From Firmicutes bacterium CAG:646 (GTDB lineage: Bacteria > Bacillota > Clostridia > Lachnospirales > Lachnospiraceae): DNA of 64,000 nt. The notes under the pieces are model-generated. The model was not told the DNA's origin and did no database searches. It worked only from the letters and a program-made list of their open reading frames with translations. Position numbers and translations under genes: made by a program. The DNA lies in the NCBI GenBank assembly GCA_000432335.1, contig HF995374.1, positions 3,735-67,734 on the forward strand, written 5' to 3'. Shown here one piece after another: positions 19,319 through 26,913 of this stretch; within the stretch, counting starts at the first letter, position 1, and each line of letters starts with the position of its first letter.

Positions 19319-20824
19319 TTATAACTGGTAAAGTTTGGTATATTTTTCTGTCAGATAGTTGATGTAATATTCTGGATTGAAGTCCTCTCCCATCAGTCCT
19401 TCCAGCAGCTCTTTCGTGGTCTTAGAACCGGCGTATTTGTGAAGGTGTTCCTGCAGATAGTCGTTGATCGGCTGGAAGTTTCCGGCAGCCAGATAGTCGT
19501 TTAAAGGCATTACTTTCTGCAGATGTGCGTAAATCTGAGCAGCGATTGCCGTTCCGATGGCATAGGAGGGGAAGTATCCCAGAGAGCCGATAGACCAGTG
19601 GATATCCTGTAAAATCCCCTCGCTGTCTGTTTCCGGGCGAACGCCGAGGTATTCTTCGTATTTATCATTCCAGAGTTCTGGAAGTTTATATACGTCTACA
19701 TCATCCCTGGAGAAGATCAGTTTTTCCATTTCATAGCGAACCATAATGTGCAGGCAATAGGTCAATTCATCTGCCTCTGTACGGATCAGGTTCGGAGTGG
19801 ATTTGTTGATCGCGCGGACAAACTTCTCTAATGTCACATCTTTCAACTGTTCCGGGAATATTTCCTGAAGCTGAGGGAATAAAGGTTTCCAGAAAGCTTC
19901 GCTGCGCCCCAGATTATTTTCAAAGAGACGGGACTGGCTCTCATGCATTCCCATGGAAATATAGGAAGCCGGTGTTCCGGTAAAAGTATCGCTCACGTGT
20001 ATCTCATAGAGGGCATGTCCGCCTTCATGAATGGTGGAGAACATGGCGCTTTCCAGATTGTTTTCGTAGTAAGCGGTAGTGATACGCACATCCTTATTGT
20101 GCAGATTGGTAGTGAAGGGGTGTACGCTGGTTTTAATCACGCCTCGGTTGAAATCAAAACCGATATGCTCTGCAAGTTTGCGGGAAAATTCAGCCTGTTT
20201 TTCTACATCGTAGGACAGATAATTAAAATCTTTGTCGATCAGATGATTATTTTTTACCGCCCCTTTAACCAAAGGTACGATCGCTTCTTTCAGACGGGCA
20301 AAGAATTTGTCCAGAACTTCGGTGGTAAATCCTTTTTCATAATCGTTCAGAAGGATATCGTAGAGCGGTCCCTCATAACCTTTGGCTTTTGCCTTGTAGG
20401 AGGCAAACTTTTTGTTGTAATCGATCACTTCTTTTAAAGTAGGAGCAAAAGACTGGTAGTCATTCTCTTCTTTCGCTTTTGCCCAGATGGAATCCGCCTT
20501 TGCCAGCAGGGCTTGATAAGCAGAATATTCTTCTGCAGGGATATAGCGGATATCGTCAAACATTTCTTTCGTTTTGGCAACGATGGCTTTTTCTTCCACA
20601 GTGAGGTCATCAGCGTTCTCCAGCTTGTCGATCAGGGCAGATACTTCGTCGTTGATCAGAGTATTGTACAGATTTTCACTGAGAATACCAATGTAGCGGG
20701 AAGTGAGCTCTGTGGCGTCTTTGGGAGCTTCTGTAGAACTGTCCCAGTTAAAAAGAGTCAGAGCCATGGACAAAGCCGTATACTTGTCGATATGTTTCTT
20801 CAGTTCTTCATAATAAGTATTCAA
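19319..20824 (-). CDS. M32 family metallocarboxypeptidase
   Basis: Zinc carboxypeptidase of the Taq/Pfu type, 501 residues from the chosen start, matching the family's usual 500. Metal site H266-E267-G-G-H270 in TIHEGGHALYE, with E295 in MGMHESQSR as third ligand. It removes C-terminal amino acids from peptides in the cytoplasm; no signal peptide. The start is TTG 20824, since AAAGGAGG is six bases upstream; a longer in-frame reading up to 20899 would run through the promoter. Single gene with its own promoter, divergent from the GH13 gene. Confidence 0.94.
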   Translation of the reverse strand: MNTYYEELKKHIDKYTALSMALTLFNWDSSTEAPKDATELTSRYIGILSENLYNTLINDEVSALIDKLENADDLTVEEKAIVAKTKEMFDDIRYIPAEEYSAYQALLAKADSIWAKAKEENDYQSFAPTLKEVIDYNKKFASYKAKAKGYEGPLYDILLNDYEKGFTTEVLDKFFARLKEAIVPLVKGAVKNNHLIDKDFNYLSYDVEKQAEFSRKLAEHIGFDFNRGVIKTSVHPFTTNLHNKDVRITTAYYENNLESAMFSTIHEGGHALYEIHVSDTFTGTPASYISMGMHESQSRLFENNLGRSEAFWKPLFPQLQEIFPEQLKDVTLEKFVRAINKSTPNLIRTEADELTYCLHIMVRYEMEKLIFSRDDVDVYKLPELWNDKYEEYLGVRPETDSEGILQDIHWSIGSLGYFPSYAIGTAIAAQIYAHLQKVMPLNDYLAAGNFQPINDYLQEHLHKYAGSKTTKELLEGLMGEDFNPEYYINYLTEKYTKLYQL

Positions 20825-20852
20825 AATGGTTCCTCCTTTATATGAAACGTCA

Positions 20853-20910
20853 ACGTCCCGTCGTGCGGACGTCACGGTTCTATTATAAACGAAACACAAA
20901 AAAGGAACAA
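20853..20910 (-). promoter_or_regulatory. Promoter and inverted repeat of the carboxypeptidase gene
   Basis: On the minus strand TTGTTC (20905-20910), 17 bp, TATAAT (20882-20887). In the short leader an inverted repeat ACGTCC-n8-GGACGT (20853-20872) lies between the start point and the ribosome site. It could be an operator or an mRNA hairpin; which one cannot be told from sequence. Confidence 0.65.
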
Positions 20911-20939
20911 GTAGTTATATGAATGTGGGAAATCGTGTC

Positions 20940-20968
20940 TGGACAATGTTTTGGTAATGCATTAAAAT
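20940..20968 (+). promoter_or_regulatory. Promoter of the GH13 glucosidase gene
   Basis: TGGACA (20940-20945), 17 bp, TAAAAT (20963-20968), about 55 bp before the start codon and divergent from the carboxypeptidase promoter. Confidence 0.55.
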
Positions 20969-21024
20969 ATAAAGTAGAACAGGTAAATCCAAAATAAAAA
21001 AGATTGAGATAGGAGGTTTTTAGC

Positions 21025-22680
21025 ATGAAACAAGCATGGTGGAAAAGCAGTGTTATTTATCAGATTTATCCCAGAAGTTTTGCGGACAGCAACGGGGATG
21101 GAATCGGAGATCTGAATGGTATTACGGAGCATCTGGATTATTTGAAGGAACTGGGCGTGGATGTGATCTGGTTGTCTCCTGTTTATCAGTCTCCCAATGA
21201 TGATAATGGATATGATATCTCTGATTATCAGGCGATCATGAAGGAATTTGGTACGATGGAGGATTTTGACAGGATGCTTTCTGAGATGCATAAGAGAGGT
21301 CTGAAGCTGGTGATGGATCTGGTGGTAAATCACAGCTCCGACGAGCATCACTGGTTTATGGAGAGCCGAAAATCTAAAGAGAATCCTTACCGGGATTATT
21401 ATATCTGGAAAGACCCCAAGGATGGAAAAGAGCCGAATAACTGGGGAAGCTGCTTCAGCGGTTCTGCATGGGAATTTGACCCGGAGACACAGATGTACTA
21501 TCTTCATCTGTTTTCCAAAAAACAGCCGGATCTAAACTGGGAAAATCCAGCAGTGAGAAAAGAAGTTTTCGATATGATGACTTGGTGGTGTGAGAAGGGC
21601 GTTGACGGTTTCCGTATGGACGTGATCAGTATGATATCTAAAGACCAGTCTTATGCAGACGGAGTGGCTCACGACGGTCTGTATGGAGACAGCAGTCCAT
21701 ATGTGTGCAATGGACCGAGAGTTCATGAATTTTTACAGGAAATGAACAGGGAAGTGCTTTCCAGATATGATCTGATTACCGTAGGTGAAACGCCGGGAGT
21801 GACTACGGAGGAAGCAAAGAAATACGCGAATATGGATGGCAGCGAGCTGAATATGGTATTCCAGTTTGAACATATGGATACCGTACATGGAGAATATGGA
21901 AAATGGACTACCGAGCGGGTGCAGATGCCAAAGGTTCGCGCAATCATGAATAAATGGCAGAAAGAGCTGGAAGGTGTTGCATGGAACAGCCTTTACTGGG
22001 ATAATCACGATCAGCCCCGCGCTGTGTCCCGTTTTGGAAATGATGCGCCTATGTATCGGGAAGTATCTGCGAAGATGATCGCTACCTGCCTGCATATGAT
22101 GAAGGGAACGCCTTACATCTATCAGGGAGAAGAAATCGGCATGACAAATGCTTATTTCAAGACGATCGATGATTATGAGGATATCGAGATTAAAAATGCT
22201 TATAAAGAACTGGTACAGGGCGGCTTTATGGAAGAAGAGGAATTTCTGGACTGTCTGAAGTTGGTGAGCCGTGACAATGCCAGAACACCGATGCAGTGGG
22301 ATGACAGTGAAAATGCAGGATTTACTACAGGAACTCCGTGGCTGAAGGTAAATGAAAATTATCATATGATCAATGCAAAGGCAGCTCTGGCAGATCACGA
22401 CAGCGTATTCTATTATTATCAGAAATTAATCCAGCTGAGAAAAACTCATGAAGTGATTATTGACGGTGTGTTTGTACCACTTCTGGAGAATGATGAAAAT
22501 ATTTATGCTTATGAGCGTCAGCTGGGAGAGCAGAAGCTGGTGGTGGCGTGTAATTTCAGCAGCCAGGAAGTACCGTGTGATCTTTTTGAAAGTCTTTCCG
22601 GAGAGGAATTGATCTCCAATTACAGATCTCACAAATCTGGTGTGCTGAAACCATACGAAGCGAGAGTATTGCTGGTATAA
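21025..22680 (+). CDS. Oligo-1,6-glucosidase / alpha-glucosidase, GH13_31
   Basis: Cytoplasmic GH13 enzyme of 551 residues that hydrolyses alpha-1,6 (and possibly alpha-1,4) glucosides such as isomaltose. Catalytic residues in order: nucleophile D199 in GFRMDVIS, acid/base E255 in VGETPGV, and the transition-state pair H328-D329 in WDNHDQPR. The N-terminus WWKSSVIYQIYPRSFADSNGDG has the calcium-binding DxNxDG loop. VGETPG, rather than VGEMSS, favours isomaltase over trehalose-6-phosphate hydrolase. RBS AGGAGG. Monocistronic with no transporter nearby, so it likely serves sugars brought in by another system. Confidence 0.93.
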   Translation: MKQAWWKSSVIYQIYPRSFADSNGDGIGDLNGITEHLDYLKELGVDVIWLSPVYQSPNDDNGYDISDYQAIMKEFGTMEDFDRMLSEMHKRGLKLVMDLVVNHSSDEHHWFMESRKSKENPYRDYYIWKDPKDGKEPNNWGSCFSGSAWEFDPETQMYYLHLFSKKQPDLNWENPAVRKEVFDMMTWWCEKGVDGFRMDVISMISKDQSYADGVAHDGLYGDSSPYVCNGPRVHEFLQEMNREVLSRYDLITVGETPGVTTEEAKKYANMDGSELNMVFQFEHMDTVHGEYGKWTTERVQMPKVRAIMNKWQKELEGVAWNSLYWDNHDQPRAVSRFGNDAPMYREVSAKMIATCLHMMKGTPYIYQGEEIGMTNAYFKTIDDYEDIEIKNAYKELVQGGFMEEEEFLDCLKLVSRDNARTPMQWDDSENAGFTTGTPWLKVNENYHMINAKAALADHDSVFYYYQKLIQLRKTHEVIIDGVFVPLLENDENIYAYERQLGEQKLVVACNFSSQEVPCDLFESLSGEELISNYRSHKSGVLKPYEARVLLV

Positions 22681-22731
22681 GAAAAATCGAATCGGGGAAT
22701 TTTTACAAAAATCCGGTGAGAGCGCTGCATA

Positions 22732-22760
22732 TTGACAAGAGTACTTCAAAATGTTAAAGT
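22732..22760 (+). promoter_or_regulatory. Promoter of aroE-aroD
   Basis: Perfect TTGACA (22732-22737), 17 bp, TAAAGT (22755-22760) preceded by TGT. The same unusual -10, TAAAGT, occurs before the NhaC gene (36785-36790). Confidence 0.6.
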
Positions 22761-22795
22761 GTTAAAAAACAGAAGGACAAACTTGGAGGTAGCGC

Positions 22796-23704
22796 ATGGA
22801 TACAAGAATTTCCGGGACGACAGGATTGTTGGGGGTGATTGGAAGTCCGATCACCCATTCCGGCTCTCCCCTTATGTATAATTTTTGCTTTGATCATTAT
22901 GGGTTGGATTACGTATATCTGGCATTTGACTGCAGGGAAGATCAGGTGGAGGACACGCTGGCTGCCATCCGCCGCCTGAAAATGCGGGGAGCGAATGTGA
23001 CGATGCCATGTAAGCAAAAGGTGGCGCAGCAGATGGATCGACTGTCGAAAGCGGCGAGATATGTCGGCGCAGTAAATACCATTGTAAATGATCAGGGCAT
23101 ACTTACCGGTCATATGACAGATGGTCTGGGAGTAATGGGAGATCTGAAGGATCATGGAAAGACGATTCAGGGGAAAGATGTGGTGCTTTTGGGCGCTGGT
23201 GGAGCAGCCGGAGCCATTATGGTTCAGTGCGCTTTGGACGGAGCCAGATCGGTGACGGTGTTTAACCGCGGAGAAGAGGGAATTTTGCGGGTGAAGGCTA
23301 TGGGAGAACGGATGGAAGAGGAAGGTATTTCCTGTCGGTTATCTTATGGTCTTTTAACGGAAGAGGAACGGCTGTATCAGACGGTGCGGGAAGGTGATGT
23401 GCTGATCAATGCGACCTCGGTGGGAATGCGCCCCATGAGTGAGGGCAAATCTTTAATCCGGGACACCGGGGTGTTTCATAAAGAGCTGGTGGTATATGAT
23501 GTGATCTATAATCCTTCCGTGACAAAGCTGATGCAGGATGCGCTGGATCACGGATGCTTGAAAGAAAATGTGATCGGTGGAAAGGGAATGCTTTTGTGGC
23601 AGGGAGCTGCTGCTTTTCACCTGTTTACAGGGCTTGAGATGCCTGTACAGGAACTGAAGGACTTTCTGGCAGAACGGGAAGCCGGAAAGGAGCAGGGAAG
23701 ATGA
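22796..23704 (+). CDS. aroE: Shikimate dehydrogenase
   Basis: Reduces 3-dehydroshikimate to shikimate with NADPH, step four of the shikimate pathway. 302 residues. Substrate site GSPITHSGSPLMYN at the N-terminus and GANVTMPCKQKV, whose Lys is the catalytic base; nucleotide loop GAGGAAGAI. The VTMPCK variant (rather than VTxPHK) is common in the YdiB-like/clostridial branch and may allow quinate as substrate. RBS TTGGAGG. Overlaps aroD by 4 bp (ATGA), so the two are translationally coupled. The pair is separated from the rest of the aro pathway, which suggests a catabolic shikimate/quinate role or simply a split pathway. Confidence 0.92.
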   Translation: MDTRISGTTGLLGVIGSPITHSGSPLMYNFCFDHYGLDYVYLAFDCREDQVEDTLAAIRRLKMRGANVTMPCKQKVAQQMDRLSKAARYVGAVNTIVNDQGILTGHMTDGLGVMGDLKDHGKTIQGKDVVLLGAGGAAGAIMVQCALDGARSVTVFNRGEEGILRVKAMGERMEEEGISCRLSYGLLTEEERLYQTVREGDVLINATSVGMRPMSEGKSLIRDTGVFHKELVVYDVIYNPSVTKLMQDALDHGCLKENVIGGKGMLLWQGAAAFHLFTGLEMPVQELKDFLAEREAGKEQGR

Positions 23705-24465
23705 AAACACTGATCATAAAAGGAGTGGTGCTTGGTGAAGGAAGACCGAAGATCTGTCTGCCGCTTACAGGAAGAACGGAAGAGGAGCTCATTTGTCAGG
23801 CAGAAGAAGCGGTGAAGGAATCTCCGGATCTTCTGGAATGGCGGGCAGATTTTTTTGAAAAATTGGAAGAAAAAGAAGCGGTCGGTCGAATGTGCGCCCG
23901 ATTGGGAGAACGAATCGGACAGATTCCTTTGATTTTTACCGTTCGTACCAAACGGGAAGGAGGAAATTTTTCAAGTTCTCAGGAAGCATACGTGAAACTT
24001 CTGGAAGAAACTGCAAAAAACAGTGAAATCGATCTGATGGACGTGGAGCTCTTTTGGGAGGTTCCGGTGATGGAAAGGCTGATCTGCAAAATACAGCAGG
24101 TGGGGAAAAAAGTGATCGCCTCGAATCACCATTTTGAGGGAACGCCAAAACAGGAAGTATTGGAGGAAATACTGCGAAAAATGGAGGAGTCTCCGGCGGA
24201 TATGCGAAAGCTGGCTGTGATGCCACGAAAGGAAGAAGAGGTGCTGGAGCTTTTGAGCGCTACTTTGCAGGGAAGTCGTACCGGGGAAAAACCGCTGATC
24301 ACCATGTCCATGGGAAAGATGGGAGCAGTCAGCAGGATCTGTGGAGAGCTTTTCGGTTCCTGCGTCACTTTTGGAACCGCAGGGCAGGAATCTGCTCCGG
24401 GGCAGATGGGAATCAGAGAATTGAGGAGTTTTCTGAGAGCGCTGCAGCAGGAAGACGACAGGTAG
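23701..24465 (+). CDS. aroD: 3-dehydroquinate dehydratase, type I
   Basis: Converts 3-dehydroquinate to 3-dehydroshikimate through a Schiff base. 254 residues, normal for type I. The strand EWRADFFE carries the conserved acidic residue, SNHHFEGTP the general base histidine, and DMRKLAVMPR the Schiff-base lysine. Its ATG overlaps the aroE stop. Type I enzymes are biosynthetic or catabolic depending on organism. No clear terminator follows before the spoIIG promoter. Confidence 0.95.
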   Translation: MKTLIIKGVVLGEGRPKICLPLTGRTEEELICQAEEAVKESPDLLEWRADFFEKLEEKEAVGRMCARLGERIGQIPLIFTVRTKREGGNFSSSQEAYVKLLEETAKNSEIDLMDVELFWEVPVMERLICKIQQVGKKVIASNHHFEGTPKQEVLEEILRKMEESPADMRKLAVMPRKEEEVLELLSATLQGSRTGEKPLITMSMGKMGAVSRICGELFGSCVTFGTAGQESAPGQMGIRELRSFLRALQQEDDR

Positions 24466-24534
24466 GCGTCATATTTTCGCAGGAAAAGTCAGATTCTGAA
24501 AGAATCAAGAGGAAAAGGAAAAAGAAGAGAGAGT

Positions 24535-24602
24535 TTTGTCGATAGAATTCAAATTCCGGTCTACGGTTTTTGACAAATTTAACACCCTCTGTCCTTTATA
24601 AT
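24535..24602 (+). promoter_or_regulatory. spoIIG-type promoter with Spo0A-like boxes
   Basis: TTGACA (24570-24575) and TATAAT (24597-24602) are 21 bp apart, far from the 17-bp optimum. In Bacillus subtilis the spoIIG promoter has the same over-long spacing and needs Spo0A. A near-match to the 0A box (TGTCGAT against TGTCGAA) lies at 24537-24543, and a second, reversed, box (TGTCAAA read on the minus strand, 24569-24575) overlaps the -35. The arrangement mirrors Bacillus site 1 and site 2. Confidence 0.72.
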
Positions 24603-24649
24603 AATACTTGCTTATCCAGTAAGTATTAGAAAAGGATAGGGGGTGTTTT

Positions 24650-25498
24650 GTGTATTATGAAGTTTATCTGGACGTCCTTTTTGTGCTCAATGTGATGATG
24701 GACTATTTTCTTCTTCGGCTGGTGGGACGGCTTTTACAGATTTCGGTCCGTCCTGTTCGGAGTTTTTTAGGAGCATGTATGGGGGCGGCTGGCGTTTGTT
24801 TACTGACAATATATCCGCTGACATCCTGGATGAATATGATACTGGCGTATTTTGTAATTAACACGTTCATGGTAAGGTTTGGATGTAATCTGAAAAAAAT
24901 GAAAGATCTGATCTGGGGGAGTATTTTTCTGTATGGTGTTGGATTTCTCATGGGGGGACTGATGGAATTGCTTCGACGGATAACAGGTACCGAAGGAGTG
25001 AGAAATTTTCTCATGATAAGCAGCGTCAGCTATCTGATTTTGTGGGGAAGTCTGACGGCTTATAAAGGATTCAGGAAACAGATGGAAAAGACGTTCCGAT
25101 TTCAGCTTTATGTCAATGGAAGGTGCAGAGAGGGAACGGCGCTTCTGGATACGGGGAACAGCCTGAGAGATACCATCAGTAAAAAGCCGGTATGTATCGG
25201 GGGAATGCAGCTGATGGAAGGGATGCTGACGGAGGAAATGATACAGGGACTGAAGGCATTTTCAAAGGGCGCGGATGCACAAGTCTGTTTTGAAAAGCTG
25301 AATCCTCATTTTATTCCTTTTACAAGCCTGGGATGTGCCGGAGGGCTGGCGCTGGCTGTAACGATGGATTATCTGTGTCTGGAAAATCAGAAAGTACATA
25401 AAGTGATCATTCGTCCGGTGATCGCTTTTTCCGGGGAAAATAATTCCTTTTCCGGGGATTATCAGATGATTTTGCATCCAAATTTAGTAGACAGTTAG
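24650..25498 (+). CDS. spoIIGA: Sigma-E processing peptidase SpoIIGA
   Basis: Membrane aspartic protease that cleaves pro-sigma-E in the mother cell after asymmetric division. 282 residues: five hydrophobic segments in the first 150, then a soluble protease domain with the catalytic Asp in [14 protein letters not shown] start at 24650 with TAGGGGG upstream. Its substrate gene sigE follows 13 bp later, the standard pairing. Activation normally needs a signal from the forespore (SpoIIR). Confidence 0.95.
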   Translation: MYYEVYLDVLFVLNVMMDYFLLRLVGRLLQISVRPVRSFLGACMGAAGVCLLTIYPLTSWMNMILAYFVINTFMVRFGCNLKKMKDLIWGSIFLYGVGFLMGGLMELLRRITGTEGVRNFLMISSVSYLILWGSLTAYKGFRKQMEKTFRFQLYVNGRCREGTALLDTGNSLRDTISKKPVCIGGMQLMEGMLTEEMIQGLKAFSKGADAQVCFEKLNPHFIPFTSLGCAGGLALAVTMDYLCLENQKVHKVIIRPVIAFSGENNSFSGDYQMILHPNLVDS

Positions 25499-25511
25499 GA
25501 GGAAAAATAAT

Positions 25512-26249
25512 ATGATGCAGGCAGCATTACCCAGTCATTTTCGATTACGGATGGTTTCCGGTTTTTCCAGAATGGTATGGAAACGTCCGGGAGAAATATA
25601 CTACATCGGAGGCGCGGACGTACTTCCGGCGCCGCTGACCCCGGAGGAAGAACAGGATGTGATACAGCAGTTATCTAAGGACAATAATCAGGAGGCGAGA
25701 GCCAGCCTGATCGAGCATAATCTGCGTCTGGTTGTGTATATCGCTCAAAAATTTGATAATACGGGAGTGGGAATGGAAGATCTGATCTCCATCGGTACGA
25801 TTGGTCTTATCAAGGCGATCAATACGTTTAATCCAGAGAAGAAGATCAAACTGGCAACGTATGCGTCCCGCTGCATTGAAAATGAGATTCTCATGTATCT
25901 GAGACGAAACAGTAAAACGAAAATGGAGGTTTCCATTGATGAACCGCTGAACGTGGACTGGGATGGAAATGAACTGCTTTTGTCAGATATTCTGGGGACA
26001 GAGGAGGATGTAATCTATAAGGATCTGGAACACGAGGTGGAATGCCGCCTTCTGGGAAAAGCCATCAATAAACTGAGCGAACGGGAACAGACGATCATCT
26101 GTCTGCGATTCGGGTTAAATCAGCCGGATGGCAAGGAAAAGACGCAAAAGGAAGTGGCAGATATGCTGGGAATCTCTCAATCTTATATCTCCCGACTGGA
26201 AAAAAGGATTATGCGGAGATTAAAAAAAGAAATTGTGCGGTACGAATAG
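25512..26249 (+). CDS. sigE: Sporulation sigma factor sigma-E
   Basis: Mother-cell sigma factor, 245 residues. The N-terminal pro-sequence ends around the conserved [15 protein letters not shown], where SpoIIGA cuts; then region 2 ([20 protein letters not shown]) and region 4 HTH ([20 protein letters not shown]). Strong AGGAGG before ATG 25512 (ATG 25515 also possible). In most Clostridia and Bacilli sigG follows directly; here sigG lies 6 kb downstream, behind iron-transport and mobile genes. Confidence 0.96.
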   Translation: MMQAALPSHFRLRMVSGFSRMVWKRPGEIYYIGGADVLPAPLTPEEEQDVIQQLSKDNNQEARASLIEHNLRLVVYIAQKFDNTGVGMEDLISIGTIGLIKAINTFNPEKKIKLATYASRCIENEILMYLRRNSKTKMEVSIDEPLNVDWDGNELLLSDILGTEEDVIYKDLEHEVECRLLGKAINKLSEREQTIICLRFGLNQPDGKEKTQKEVADMLGISQSYISRLEKRIMRRLKKEIVRYE

Positions 26250-26274
26250 GGTAAAAGAAAAAGAAAGTTAGTTA

Positions 26275-26305
26275 TTGACAACTGAGTTAGATTATGCTAA
26301 TCTAA
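26275..26305 (+). promoter_or_regulatory. feo promoter with DtxR/IdeR-like operator
   Basis: TTGACA (26275-26280), 17 bp, TAATCT (26298-26303). A perfect 8-bp inverted repeat TTAGATTA-TGC-TAATCTAA (26287-26305) covers the -10. This 19-mer matches the DtxR/IdeR consensus at 16 of 19 positions. Iron-loaded repressor bound here would block the operon. Confidence 0.78.
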
Positions 26306-26313
26306 TAGCGGTT

Positions 26314-26340
26314 AGAAAGTGCTAACTTTCTTATTTTTTT
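26314..26340 (+). promoter_or_regulatory. Hairpin with T run at the start of the feo leader
   Basis: AGAAAGT-GCTA-ACTTTCT (7-bp stem) followed by TATTTTTTT, directly after the predicted feo start point. It could terminate sigE transcripts, act as an attenuator of feo, or serve as a second repressor site; the stem is short and AT-rich. Confidence 0.45.
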
Positions 26341-26379
26341 GGTATAGAGTTAGATAAAACTTACTGAAAAGGAGGAATC

Positions 26380-26592
26380 ATGATGCCCCTTACAATGGCG
26401 AAAGCAGGAGAACATAATCAGATAAGAAAAATCGGTGGGAAAGAGGAGGTACGGCGTTTTCTGGAGAGTCTGGGTTTTGTGACAGGCGCGCAGGTAACGG
26501 TAGTTTCTCAGATGCAGGGAAATGTGATTGTAAATGTAAAAGAATCCAGAGTGGCGATCAGCAGGGAAATGGCGAATAAGATTATAATTTGA
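26380..26592 (+). CDS. feoA: FeoA domain protein 1
   Basis: SH3-like small protein of 70 residues that supports ferrous iron uptake by FeoB. Typical FeoA pattern: RRFLESLGFVTGAQVTVVSQ, then NVIVNVKESRVAISREMA. RBS AAAGGAGG before ATG 26380 (ATG 26383 also in frame). First gene of a four-gene feo operon under a DtxR-like operator. A second feoA follows; two FeoA proteins per FeoB are common in Clostridia. Confidence 0.9.
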   Translation: MMPLTMAKAGEHNQIRKIGGKEEVRRFLESLGFVTGAQVTVVSQMQGNVIVNVKESRVAISREMANKIII

Positions 26593-26624
26593 AAAGACAG
26601 AGAATGAGGAAGGAGAATGCAGAT

Positions 26625-26849
26625 ATGGCAACATTGCGGGATGTAAAAGTGGGACAGACGGTGAAGGTGGTAAAGCTCCATGGAGAGGGGGCAGTCCGAA
26701 GAAGGATCATGGATATGGGAATTACGAAGGGAGCCGGGGTTTCGGTGAGAAAAGTAGCGCCTCTGGGAGATCCCATTGAGGTTACGGTGCGGGGATATGA
26801 ACTGTCTCTGCGAAAAGCGGACGCACAGCTTATTGAAGTGGAAGCGTAA
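26625..26849 (+). CDS. feoA: FeoA domain protein 2
   Basis: Second FeoA of the operon, 74 residues from ATG 26625, chosen because AGGAAGGAG ends nine bases upstream; a longer frame from 26589 would overlap the first feoA. Pattern: GQTVKVVKLHGEGAVRRRIMDMGITKGAGVSVRKVAPLGDP written across residues 9-49, then VRGYELSLRKADA. This one has the MDMGI and PLGDP signatures of canonical FeoA, whereas the first copy is more divergent. It probably contacts the FeoB G-domain. Confidence 0.92.
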   Translation: MATLRDVKVGQTVKVVKLHGEGAVRRRIMDMGITKGAGVSVRKVAPLGDPIEVTVRGYELSLRKADAQLIEVEA

Positions 26850-26913
26850 CAAAGAAGAGACGATAATTACGGAATATAGGAAACAGTAGAAAAAACCAGA
26901 GAGGAAAAAAGTT

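Noticed and set aside
20825..20899. Extended N-terminus of the M32 carboxypeptidase
   Set aside because: It crosses the leader inverted repeat and reaches the -10; TTG 20824 has AAAGGAGG at ideal distance and gives the family length.
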